Source: Primulina eburnea (lineage: Eukaryota > Streptophyta > Magnoliopsida > Lamiales > Gesneriaceae). From it: a DNA stretch of 64,000 bases. The notes under the pieces are model-generated. The model ran no database searches. It was not told where the DNA came from and worked only from the letters and a program-made list of their open reading frames with translations. Positions 12,980 to 25,200 of this stretch are shown here, in pieces (positions within the stretch are counted from its first letter, which is position 1; every line of letters begins with the position of its first letter). The stretch spans positions 51,658,386 through 51,722,385 of the forward strand of contig NC_133103.1 in the NCBI RefSeq assembly GCF_022965805.1, read 5' to 3'. A program made the position numbers and the translations under genes.

Positions 12980-13369
12980 AAAAATTAATATTTTTTCTTG
13001 ATTCAGGTCTTATTATAGATTTGTTTCACAAAATTAATATGTAACACCGTCACATGTGAGTTTTTTGTGTTATTATATTATATTCCATATAATATTTTTG
13101 TCAAATTTTCTATTACCCATATAATAATTTTAAAAATTAAATAATCCAATATATTATGATATGACATGATATTTTTAAATAATTAATTAATCCTATAATC
13201 GTGATATTCATTATTTTTTAAACTTTTTTTTCTCATGTTATATTAATTTACAAATAAAGAAATGATACGTCGCTTTCAAATAAAAGTGTCCTCGAAACTT
13301 ATGACAAATACTTTTTCAATTTTGTTTTTTTTTATATTTAAAAATACGTTTTGGGTACCTATCAAATAT

Positions 13370-13552
13370 GAGTAAGTCTCTTGTGAGACGATCTCACGGA
13401 TCTTTATCTGTGAGACGGATCAATCTTATCGATATTCACAATAAAAAGTAATACTCTTAGCGTAAAAAATAATATTTTTTTCATGGATGACCCAAATAAG
13501 ATATTCATCTCACAAAATACGACCCGTGAGACCATCTCACACAAGTTTTTAA
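13370..13552 (+). repeat. Palindromic ~180-bp repeat, copy 5
   Basis: Full-length copy of the same family, close in sequence to copy 4. Confidence 0.88.
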
Positions 13553-15662
13553 CATCAAATATATATTGATATCAAAATTCTGTTGTATTTCTATATAAAA
13601 AAAAAATGTTTTCAAATTTTAAAACATATCTGTTAAAATAATAATCCATAATATACATATAAGGAAATTCAGTGGAACAATTTGTATCTTTCTTATATAA
13701 AATTATAGAGTCTCATATTAAAAGACAATAACTCGTAAAAATTTATACTCGATCTATATTTTTCAAATAGAATATATATCTTAAAAAATTAACTTATGAG
13801 ACAATCTCACTTAAATTTTGCGATCTGTAAATTGTATGATGAGGATGAAAGAATATTTTGTGTTATCAAATTCAAATTTGAATTTAATACACATAAAATT
13901 TATGAATTAATATGGGGTCAGATGTTTCTTGGATTAAATCCGTGTGTATTCCCTCGTATAGCTATTATATGTTCAAAGGACCCAATGTTTGTCATAATTC
14001 CCACCAAGTCCATGTGTCTTGAGATATGCTCAAAGAAATTCTCTCGTGTTACCAATAAAAGTCAAATTTTCATTTAAGATGGGGATGTACATGGGAATGA
14101 TATTTTTTGTTTTCTATTTATTTATTTATTTATTTATTCATTCAAGCTCTTCTATGCCATGCTCTATGTATATAATTTACGTCTCAATAATTACATTTTT
14201 TGCAATCTATGATTTTATGATCAATGAAGGTGTTTAAAAATAGGTGAATAGATACTTCACAAAATTTTATTATGTTAAACTTTGGGGATCAGAACTGTTA
14301 TTGACTGTCAAGATCAAATTTGGAAAACTTCTGAGTGTAGTGAACAACTTATCGAATAATAGTGCAGAAATATTTTATTTCCAAAATGATTTCAATAAAA
14401 GACTTCAATAATTACAAGAATTATAATAATTCACTTTAACAAGACTTACCAGTTGTCTTGCTGAAACTCTTAGCATACAAATTTCACAACTTAGACAAAT
14501 CTGCACAAAAAATTGTTTATTTAAGTTACAAACGCTCACACTTTAAATGATATAAGAATAAATACACGTGTGAGATAGAAAAATACATAAGATTCTTCAA
14601 ATAGATCAGATAATACTTTATGCGTGTGCTTGAAAATGTATCAGTAGAGCTTGACTTTACTTGAAAATATAAGATAGATGAAAAATATTTCGTAGAGTGG
14701 TGTCCAAGTCTTCAATTGTCCTTTTATAGATAGATTGCAATGTTCGAATTTTAAAGATCATAATTACTTGTACTTGGACAATAACAAAAATAGTATACGG
14801 TGTCATGTGTTTTTTGTCTTTTACTCGATATAGAATACAATAATAAATGTGTGGAGTACTAATATGGAATGATTTTGGGTCACTCGTTAAAAAGTACTAT
14901 TTATGCCAAAAGTATTATCTTTTATTGTAAATATGAGCAGGGTTGACCTGTTTCGCGAACTATGATTTGCTGATTATTGTGTTTGTCCAAATAAAGAAAT
15001 ATTCAAAGTTCAACCAACACCAAGATTTAGTAAGACCAAAAGATATAAAATCCAATTTCAACAAACTTTCTTAAAACTGAAACCAGTTGACCTGCATAAC
15101 TTGTATGAGGTCTTTTGAAAACAATATTTTTTAAACAATACCGTAAATCAAACATCAAGTTTTGATCATTCTCTCAATTGTATAATTATTGTACCTGATA
15201 AAACATTTATATTTCTTGTATTAGATCCATGTTTGTCCCCAAAAAAAGTAATCATACTCAAAGGGTCCAATTTTGTTTGACTTATTTCCCATCAAGCCCA
15301 TGTGTTTTGAGATATACTCAAAACAAATTCTTGTGTTCTATGTAAAATCACACCCCACATACCAATCTATTTCCCAACCCCCTCAATTTCCCATCACTGA
15401 TTCAACTACAAGTTATATCCAACCGGCATTTACTACTATTCATCTATAGAATATTGTCTCAAATTATTATAGTAGGTAACCTATGGTTTTCATGAGTAAG
15501 AATGTATGTAAAAAAAAAAAATTCAATAAATTAGAGGGAGGGAATATATTGCTTAAATATTTTTTAAAATACTTGTATAAAAGTAAAAAAAAATATTTGA
15601 AGTGTTGATTAACTCTCTTGGTCTTTGTCAAATCCTCCTCGGAGCAGGTTTATATATATTTT
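13553..15662. other. AT-rich intergenic DNA with a diverged direct repeat
   Basis: No gene recognised. A (TATT)n run lies at 14115-14138. About 100 bp near 13965-14055 recur in diverged form near 15250-15345 (shared ATGTGT[C/T]TTGAGATAT). A partial reverse copy of the palindromic repeat lies near 14878-14970. Confidence 0.6.
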
Positions 15663-15845
15663 GGCAAAAATTTGTGTGAAACGATCTCACGGGTCGTATT
15701 TGGTGAGATATGTCTCTTATTTGGGTCATCCGTGAAAAATTATTACTTTTTATACTACGAGAATTACTATTTATTGTGAATATCGGTAGGGTTGACTCGT
15801 CTCAAATATAAAGATTCGGGAGACCGTCTCACAAGAGACCTACTC
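15663..15845 (-). repeat. Palindromic ~180-bp repeat, copy 6 (reverse orientation)
   Basis: Full-length reverse copy ending GGAGACCGTCTCACAAGAGA on the plus strand. Confidence 0.85.
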
Positions 15846-17240
15846 ATATAATTTTATCCTACAAAAGATATTGGTACATCGTATATCTAATGTCTATGCG
15901 TCAAACATGTATGCATATTTCATATACTGGTTATTTCTCATGTCGAACATATCGATGTTAGCAATTCTTTTTCAATAACCAAAAAGAAATTCTAAAGTTG
16001 TATATATTGAGAAGGTGGATCAAGTTGGAGATATTTAATTCGGGAAAATAAAATTTGACTTGCGAGATTTTTATGATTCCAATTACGAATATAACTGAAA
16101 TGGTTAACAAAGATAGCAAATACTTTAAATTTTATAGAATCGCAAAATTAACAAATAAATATTTTATCCAGTATGACTTTAAAATTCTTACTATTTTTCG
16201 AATTTCGAGGCAACGATTTTGGTGGAGATTTCTCGATTTAGCTGAACAGACAGTGACAATCACACGAGTGGTGATGTCTTAATGGATTTACCTCTGAGTC
16301 TTAGGTTATGGGCCATCCATGTTGGCATTTTTTTGCTAATTGGTTGTACCTTTGGCCTATACCTAATAATAATAAAAAAACATATTTTCTTAAATAAGCG
16401 TAGCATAAATATTATAATCAATTTCAACCTTAAGTTAAATTCATTTACCAAAATTATCTTTTTATCATATCAGATTACAAAGATATCTCCTATCTTTTAA
16501 TTTTTATTCACCATCAATTTATTCATCTCAAACTCTTTATTTTATTATCTCATCAATTCCGTACGTATAAAAGTGGCCGTGAAACACATCAATCTTATTT
16601 CTATAAATAAACAAGTATGAATTTCTTTTTTTTTCCACTTAATTTTTATGCAAAAAAATTTGATTTTATATTGATATTATTGTGTACGTACTGCGTAGAT
16701 ATATGAGTTATGGCAAACTCATTCGATTACCAATTTTGTTTATATCAAATCATTATAATATTGTCTAGAATTGATGGCTCTAATATATTATTTAATACAA
16801 AATAAATATTAAATCAACTCTTAAAAAGAAATAATAGATAATTAAACAAATGAATCATGAAAATGGAACATATATGTTCATAGAAAAATGGTATTTTAGT
16901 ATTTTTAAATTTTATAAAACATAATGCAAATTATGTAATAAAGAAGGTCATTTTTGGAATTATGACTTTAAAACAAACTAGAATAAACAATTTCCCTAAA
17001 AATAATAACAAAATTTGTTTTTTTTTATACATAAAAACTCTCATCATCGGATAATTCATGAAAATATAATATTTTTATGGAAAAAAATATTGTTTTTATT
17101 ATACGTCTCATAAATAAATATCTATTTTTTTTTAAAATGTAAAATTTTATTGTATAAATTTTAAGTTAACATTAAGGGGAAAACCAATATGAATTTAATT
17201 TATGTATGTAAAGTTAGTTCGTAAAATAGAATAAAAGAAT
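15846..17240. other. AT-rich intergenic DNA
   Basis: Very AT-rich. I recognise no gene, RNA or known element. Short open frames here look like chance. Confidence 0.6.
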
Positions 17241-17447
17241 GCAAAAATTTGTCAGTGACGGTATCATGAGTAGTATTTTGTGAGACAGATTTTTTATTTC
17301 GGTCATTCATGAAATTTTTTACTTTTTATACTAAGAGTATTATTTTTTATTGTGAATATCGGAAGGGTTGATCCGTCTCATAGATAAATATTCGTGAGAT
17401 CGTCTCAAATTTAATGATTCGTTAAACCGTCTCACAAGAAATCTACT
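17241..17447 (-). repeat. Palindromic ~180-bp repeat, copy 7, with a duplicated end
   Basis: Reverse copy of the family in which the terminal CGTCTCA-type block occurs twice (near 17400 and 17430), making it about 25 bp longer than the others. It lies about 440 bp upstream of the SEC23 start. Confidence 0.8.
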
Positions 17448-17883
17448 TAAAAAAAATGTAAAAAATTTAAATAAGATTAATTTTCTTTTTTGCAAATGAA
17501 ATAGCAAATGGTGTCGTGCCTTGCAACGTCACTACTTCGCTTCCGGCATTGCCGGCTTCAACGGTAAGTTCGATGTTGGATGTGGAGGTAGTGCACACAC
17601 TCAAAATCAATGGTTGAGATTCAATCTCATGGGGAAATTTTTTTTTAAAAAAAAAAAAATTGGGCAAGAAAAAATTCTGGCCCTTGGATGTACTCCTGCA
17701 GACAGTGGTAGGAAGGAATAATCCGGCTTCAACTTCAACTTCAGAACCCATAAATTAAACCCCTGTTAATCCCCAAATTAAAAAAAAAAAAAAAAAAAAA
17801 AACCCCTAATCCTGATCTGGATCAGGTGCGTAGGACAATCAAGACCCGATGAAATTCGCCTGATTACGCGACCTGGGTTGCCA

Positions 17884-20800
17884 ATGGATTTCTCTGAACT
17901 GGAAGCAATCGAGGGTTTGCGTTGGTCATGGCATTCGTGGCCCGTTTCCAAGTCTGAGGTTGCGTCTCTGGTAGTCCCGCTATCAGTGATGTGCACACCA
18001 TTAATGCCATTCAGCGAGCTTCCAATCCTCCCTTACGAACCCTTGAATTGCTCCCAATGCGCAGCCGTTTTGAACCCCTACTCTCGCGTCGACTACGTCT
18101 CCAGAATCTGGACCTGCGCTTTTTGCTACCGCAAAAACCCGTTCCCGAAATCGTATTCCCATATCCACGAAAACAATATTCCCGCGGAGCTTTTTCCCAC
18201 TTACAGCACAGTGGAGTATCATTTCAGCAAAGGGGGTTCTGGCCCTGGTTTGGGTTTGTGTTCGAGTTCGGGACCAGTCCTGGGTAGGAGGGAAAATGGG
18301 CAGTTGGGTTTGAGGTCTAACAGCAGTTCTTTCTCGAGTGCAGCTCCGTACTCCGGCTCGGGTTTGGGTTCTGAGCGGGTGGGAAGTGTGGTTGGGCCAG
18401 CTTTTGTATTTGTTGTGGATGCTTGCACATCAGATGAGGAGTTAGGGGCGCTAAAAAGGGAGTTGTTGCATGTCATCTCACTATTACCAGAGAATGTTTC
18501 TGTAGGTTTGGTGGTTTTTGACTCGATGGTGAGGGTGTATGATTTGGGATTTGCAGATTGTTTGAAGGTCGTGGTTTTTCACGGTGAACGGGAGGTTTCA
18601 TCTGAGAAGGTATATTGCATATAAAGATTGGGAATTTATAGTGATGATTTATATTTGATGGTAAAGGATGATGCTCATTTTCAATATACTGCTCCAAATG
18701 GTATGAATTTGACACGATCATACTGTTAGTGGAAGATGTTGACTTCTCCTGAGTGAACATAACGAACCTTTTTCAGTTGCCATGTAATGTTTGTTGATTC
18801 TTTGTATGCACGTCTTTTGTGAAAACTAACTGAATGTATCTACGTTGCCGGGGGAGCTTCTGAAAATGAAGATGGAATTTATTTTCATACGACTTTGTTG
18901 GCTTTGGTTAGTTTCTAAGGTGTCATGTATTATATGATATATATTGTGTGAGCAACTAAACACAAACTTGACCTTTTTAATCTGTTAATTGTACAATCAG
19001 AGGAATTTTTGTTCCTGTGTACAACAATGCTTGTTTTCATTGCTGCATCTGATTATTAAAAATAAGACGTCAATGTGTATAAATCAAGTGACTCTTAAAA
19101 GAACATGCATGGGATACTAGCAATTTTAGGCTTTGATAGATAGTCTACTCATACAACAGTACTCAACTTAATTGTGTTGACGCCTTTGCTCTATCTCGCC
19201 CTGTTCTTAATCCTGTTCTAAACCTCACTGGTATTCGTGCTTTTGCTTAGATGTAATCGTGCTAGTTATGGAGCAAAAATTTTTGCTTAACAAAGATTTG
19301 GAATTTTTTCTCTACATTTTCCCTTCTCTTGCATGAATGTTATTAGTCCGTAAAGTAATTACTTTAGTCCTGTTGTTTTTGGTGAATTGAACTTATAGAT
19401 GGTAGTGAGAGTAGTATTCAATAAATTGTCCTCTCTTAGAGTAGTAGCTATGGAATCTGAGATCCAGTACAAAAGCTTCACTGTTCTGGTGGCTTTCTGT
19501 AATAGATTCTTGGTTGCTCAACGAAGTTAGTAGGAGTTTATTTTTATTGAATTATGCAAGTTTATTGCCTTTTTTTGACAGGTCAAATTGTTTCTGGGGC
19601 TTCATCACATGACACGGACTCTTGGAAAGCTATCGGCTGCGCAAAGTCGAGGGTTTTTATTGCCAATATCTGAATGTGAGTTCAACTTCACAACAGCAAT
19701 TGAAGATTTGCATTCTTCAACCGAGGCCAGGCCAGGCCATCGGCCTGTACGGTCTATGGGGGTTGCTATATCGGTTGCTGTTGGTCTCTTAGAGGGGCTT
19801 CTGATAAACACTGGATCTCGTGTTATGGTCTTCACCTCAGGACCTGCAACAGTCGGCCCTGGAATCATTGTTAACTCAGATTTTTGTGATGCCATCAGAA
19901 CTCACCGAGACCTCAATAATGGTTATGCTTCCTACTATAGAAAATCTACCAAATTTTACAAGAAAATGTCTCAGAGATTGTCTGATTCATCTATCATTCT
20001 TGATCTGTTCGCATGCTCTCTGGATCAGGTTGGAGCAGCTGAGTTAAAAATCCCAGTTGAAAGTTCTGGTGGTTTCATGATGTTAGGGGAGTCATTTGAT
20101 TCGGAGCAATTTAGAAAGTGCTTGCGCCACCTCTTTACTCATGATGATGATGGAAATTTGAAGATGTTCTTTGATGCAACAATCGAGCTAGTAACAACCA
20201 ATGATGTCAAGATTTGTGGAGCACTTGGCCCCTGTGTTTCCATGAGGAGGAAGAATAATTCCGTGAATGACAAAGAGATTGGCGAGGGTGGCACTTACAT
20301 TTGGAAACTTGGTACCCTGACCAGCAAAACATGCATTGTTTTCTTATTCGAAGTTGCCAATGAACAGAATGTTCAGCCTAGTTCAGCATTTTTCTTACAG
20401 TTCATCACGCGTTATAGGTATAGTAACATGGGACTTCGGAAGAGGGTGACAACTGCTGCAAGAAGGTGGGTTGGTAAGAATTCGCCCGAAATTGCATCTG
20501 GGTTTGATCAAGAAGCAGCTGCTTCGGTTATGGCTAAACTAGCCATTCACCGAACAGAAAATAGTTTTGCTGAAGATGTTATCAGATGGCTTGACAAAAT
20601 GCTGATACGTTTCTCAGCCAAGTTTGGGGATTATGTGCCGGAAGATCCATCCACCTTCCGTCTCTCAACCAACTTTTCCTTGTATCCTCAGTTTATGTAT
20701 TACTTGAGAAGATCCCAATTTATCGACGTTTTTAACAGCACACCAGATGAGACGGCTTATTTTCGTCTCATGTTAAACCGTGAGGGTGTTGTAAATTCTC

Positions 20801-21237
20801 TTATCATGGTTCAACCAACTCTTTTCCAATATTCTTTCGATGGTCCCCCTATCCCTGTCATCCTGGACATATGCTCCATCTCCCCAGATGTAATTTTACT
20901 ATTTGATTCCTTCTTCTACGTTGTCATTCACTATGGTTCCAAGATTGCACAATGGAGGAAGCTCCGTTACGATAGAGACCCGAGCCATGAAAGTTTCAAG
21001 AAACTGTTGGAAGCACCCGAGCTTGATGCCGAGCAATTGGTAACAGAAAGGATTCCTGTTCCAAAACTTGTTAAATGTGATCAACACAGTAGCCAGGCAA
21101 GATTTCTTCTTGCCAAATTGAATCCATCCGTTACTCAGAAATCGGAATATACAGATGGTACCGATATTATATTTACCGATGATGTAAGCTTGCAAGTATT
21201 TATCGAGCACTTACAAGCCTTGGCGGTACAAGGTTAA
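17884..21237 (+). CDS. Protein transport protein SEC23 (COPII inner coat), 793 aa
   Basis: Two exons, 17884-18609 and 19582-21237, joined by a 972-bp GT-AG intron. SEC23 is the GTPase activator for SAR1 and pairs with SEC24 in the inner COPII coat at ER exit sites. The start [20 protein letters not shown] is the family's N-terminus, so the ATG at 17884 is chosen. The zinc finger is intact (Cys56, Cys59, Cys78, Cys81). The trunk (vWA-like) domain begins near [20 protein letters not shown], followed by the beta-sandwich, helical and C-terminal gelsolin-like parts. Length matches the family. A Gly/Ser-rich loop near residues 115-170 is longer than I expect and may be lineage-specific. Plants have several SEC23 paralogues and I cannot assign which one this is. 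Confidence 0.95.
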
Positions 21238-22295
21238 TCGAGCATGATCACTGATGTGGGCTGTTTTATGGCATCCTTAAACGAGTATGAACATTAAAGT
21301 GAGCTGTTTTGGGGTCACAATGGAAGACTATTGGTATTATTATTATTTTCTGATTAAAACTGTAATGGTATCATTCAGTATAGGGAAAGGAGAAGAGGTT
21401 TAATGTACATATATGTATTCAGTGTTGTGATATTATGTATCAATCATTTCGGTGTTGCTTGGACTTTTTTGTGCTATCGAGAGTTTTGTTTGATATTGTT
21501 TTAACGCACTTTCCGTTTATGGCTAGTTGAAAATGAATTTATCTAACAGTTTCAAATATAATATTGAATCATTTTTCCATTATTAAAGTGATAATAATGA
21601 AAAGTAGAACAAAAAGTAATGACCTTGATATTTAATTTAAAATAAGTTGAAAACTTTTAAAAAGGAAAAGAAAATAAAAGGATAATATTTTTTTATTTTG
21701 AGATTAGATGATATTTGCCATAAATTTGTGTGGTATGAAAAATCAGGCATAAAACCCCTTCGTATCGGCTGAATGTATAATCAAAAACCTATGGGTCTCA
21801 AATATCATTGATTTTCTATAGAGGGTTTTTTGTTTTTTAACTTTTCAATTTTCAAAGCGTGCTAAATGTAATTCAGCTCAATTTTTGTTAAAAAAAAGGC
21901 ATTTTGTAGCACCTCAGTTATGAAACAATGACATAAACTTCTTCCAAAACAGGAGAAACCTGAGTAAAATCCCATGTGATAGTGACTAACCCCAACCCAT
22001 TAAATAAAAAAGGCAGAAATCACACTTTGAGTGGCAATGTAGTTTACCAAACCTTTATGAAGAGATCAACTTCAAGAAAATACAGTAAACAAAACTCAAA
22101 AGAGTATCTCAAAGAAAATAAACAGGCTTGGCAATACAAACTTAATCGGGGCAGGCAATATCCCATGAACAAAAAAGGGCAGGATACCCGCAGCTAAACA
22201 TTACCGAAAGCTAGTAAAAAAGAAACACAAGACAGAAAATGTACATGAAATTCAGAGGCAAAACCTACATCGTTTACGGTATTACACAGGTCAGA
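21238..22295. other. Convergent 3' flanks of SEC23 and CDP-DAG synthase
   Basis: Holds the 3' UTR of SEC23 (left part) and of the minus-strand CDP-DAG synthase gene (right part). No other gene is recognised. Confidence 0.6.
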
Positions 22296-25200
22296 TTATA
22301 AAGATTCCCCAAACTTCCTCTCTAAAATGATCTGACCAAGTTTCGTGTACAAAACCCGTTGCTCTTCGAATGAGAGGTTCATCAGTATCTAGAAAGATCA
22401 CACAATATCAATATACAAAGCCGACGTATTTGAATAAATATGACGACGCTCAAGTTGGGTTAGTTCAGGAGTTTAAATTGCAGAAATAAAAAATGCCACT
22501 AGTTTCAACTCAAATTTGGGTTTTGGTCCTGATAAGTTAGGTTATAATTTGTCTCAATTTTTTTCCTAAGACTGCTAACGTGACACCATAAAATGCTAAT
22601 GCGGCACCGGGAAATATCGACGTGTCCAAGCCACTTCAGCACTCTCCAAAAAAAAGACCAAAAGCCAAAATATAACTTAACTTACATGACGAAAACAAAA
22701 TTTCAATACTTACATGACCAAAACACCAACTAGACAAATTTAAATTACCATTTTGTCTATTACCCCCCTATAGGCAACCAGAGAAAACAGTAGGAACAAT
22801 GAATGCTTCCAATAAAAAGTAAAGGATACCAGAACTTTTAAGGAGTGGGGAAATTGTTATTCAAACTTTAAGGAGTCTCCATGAAATTGACACTTTTATT
22901 ACCTGGTCCATAATCATCTCGATCGATAGGCTTTGAGGACCAATAAAGGACTGGTGATAGATATATGAAAAAACAGCCATAACCATCTGCATGGAAGAGA
23001 AAAGTTATCAAAACAATGGTATAGACATCTTGGTTGCACACAAGAATGAAAGACATGTGCATATCCCTGTATCAAAATCTCGTATTTTCTCAAACTCACC
23101 TGGCAATCCATTCTATCAGTGATCCCACCATGTCCAGGAATGCTATCGCCAAAATCCTGCAATAGCAGAAAATGTTGAGAAATTCATGGCAAGACTATAA
23201 ATAATATGCATAACTTGACAAATGGCATCGCTTAAACTAGAGATCTCAAGCTTGGACTAGTGGAGGAAATTATACAAAACCTTGATCTTGAAAGCTCTTT
23301 TAAAACCACTGGCAAAAAAGCCTCCAAAAGGCGCTATAATTGATGCGAATAGTCCAAGACACAGTGCATGCCATTGCACAGGAAAAACAGGAATCTCCTT
23401 CCAAAGAAACTGCAAAATAATAATGATAATAAAGAAAGAAAGAAAGAAACCGAATCGGCATTGCAGCACATAAGTAGTTATCTCAAAATCTGAAATACGT
23501 TGGCTAGAGTGCAAAAAAGATGCAGAGAAGGGTAAAATAGCTGAAATATTCAAGCACAGCGACAGCAGAATTCGACACAAACATCTCTTGCCAAATTTTA
23601 ATTTTTGACAAAGATGACACGACATAACTTTCTCATCTCCGTATTAAACATACATAGAGCTTTTAGACCAACATATGGTTTTTTTCCCATAAAATGACAA
23701 TTTGACACCATCTAAATGCTTTTCCATTGGAACAATGCATAGACAAAACTCGATTTGTCGCATCTGTAAAGAAAGGCAGAAACGTAGGTATGCGATTTCG
23801 AGGCTAAAACTAAACTTTCAAGAAAGAACCTTTTCTGTGATTATTGAATTGTTTTGGAGAAAAGATCGATGTATAAAAAGATAGAGCAGCTAAATCAATT
23901 ACCCATTTAGGAAACCACTCTGGTACATTGAAGTATTCGGGAGTGAAGAGGGGACCAGGATCACAATTAAGCCAACCGGTAGATAAATCCTGCTTACATA
24001 TTACAAAGTCAGAAAAACCTTCATGTTTCTCGAAACATATGTATAAAATTTGAAAGCAGAGAAGACTGAGTATTATCCAGTAATTACCTTCCTTGGGCAT
24101 GCTAACCACTTAAAGCGAGCAAATACATTGGCAAGCTACAAAATGAGTTGAATAAATTCATCAGAACAAACTTTAAATTGGATTAGGGGACCAGAACTCT
24201 AGATTAATCTTGTTACCATCTAGTGTTTTTCTTTATCCATGTCATGTTTTTGTTCAATGACAAGGGCAATAAAAATTAAATACTAAAACATACGACAACT
24301 CTGGTCAGATATTGGCTATTGTTTCAATTTTATATCAAACACATGGATAAAATATGTACAGAAATGGAAATAAAATCAATTATTTGCACATAATTATTAG
24401 GAAATATTTTATACCTTATATATTGAGTTATTTTAGGATAGCTAACATTCTGTAACTAAAGTTAGTCCAGCTAGTCGTGTATATAATGAGACACCTTGTA
24501 ACATAATTGACAAGAAAAAAGTATTATTGTTTACACAGCTAATACAATGTTTTTATGTGTTCTTATTTCTTTGATATGGTCTGTCTACCTGGTATCAGAG
24601 CCGTAAAGCTTTGATAACACCATTAGGGGCCTGGTGAAGAAACAATCCCTCATTGGGGTTAAAACCAATGCTTTGTGTATCTTGTGAAGAGGCGATCACA
24701 CATGGGCATCAAATTCGAAGCACCTGCAGGCCTGAGAAGACGCGAAAATGCCTGGTTCAAAGGAAGAAAAGGGCTCAAATTTTTCTAGCTAGGTTACGGG
24801 ACTAAAAATACAAGAGATGTATGCAGTAAACCCTAATGAGCTTGAAAACTTATCGGTCCATCTTACCATTCATAAATTGAATGGTAAAATTTTTCTAGAA
24901 TGGGTCCAGTCGATAAAATTAGTTACTGATGGTAAAGGCAGCTGACTTATTTGACGGGAGAGACAAAAGAACCACATTAAACATATCCAAAGTGGAATTC
25001 ATAGAAGTTAGAGAATTCCATGGTGATTGTGTGGTTAATAAACTCCATGGAACCGCCGATCGGGAAAACCTACCTATTTCTGTCGACTGCGAAAGACATC
25101 CGGAAGCTGTGAGGGAACGTACTTAGATTTAGAGAATTCCTACCAGATTCTTGAGCTTAAAACCAGGCTGTGGAATTCAAAACAAAGGGAAAAAAGTGTA

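Noticed and set aside
8115..17447. CRISPR-like array from regularly recurring GTGAGAC palindromes
   Set aside because: Copies are dispersed, in both orientations and about 180 bp long in plant nuclear DNA, so this is a transposon-type repeat.
17878..17883. Earlier SEC23 start at 17878
   Set aside because: That codon is TTG; the ATG at 17884 gives the conserved MDF start of the family.
23257..23625. 122-codon minus-strand frame as a separate gene
   Set aside because: Only its part from 23281 to 23409 is coding, as exon 8 of CDP-DAG synthase; the rest is intron.
24350..24354. Target-site duplication for Copia A
   Set aside because: The five bases left of the element (AAATA) do not match those to the right of 36250 (GAATG), so no duplication is claimed.
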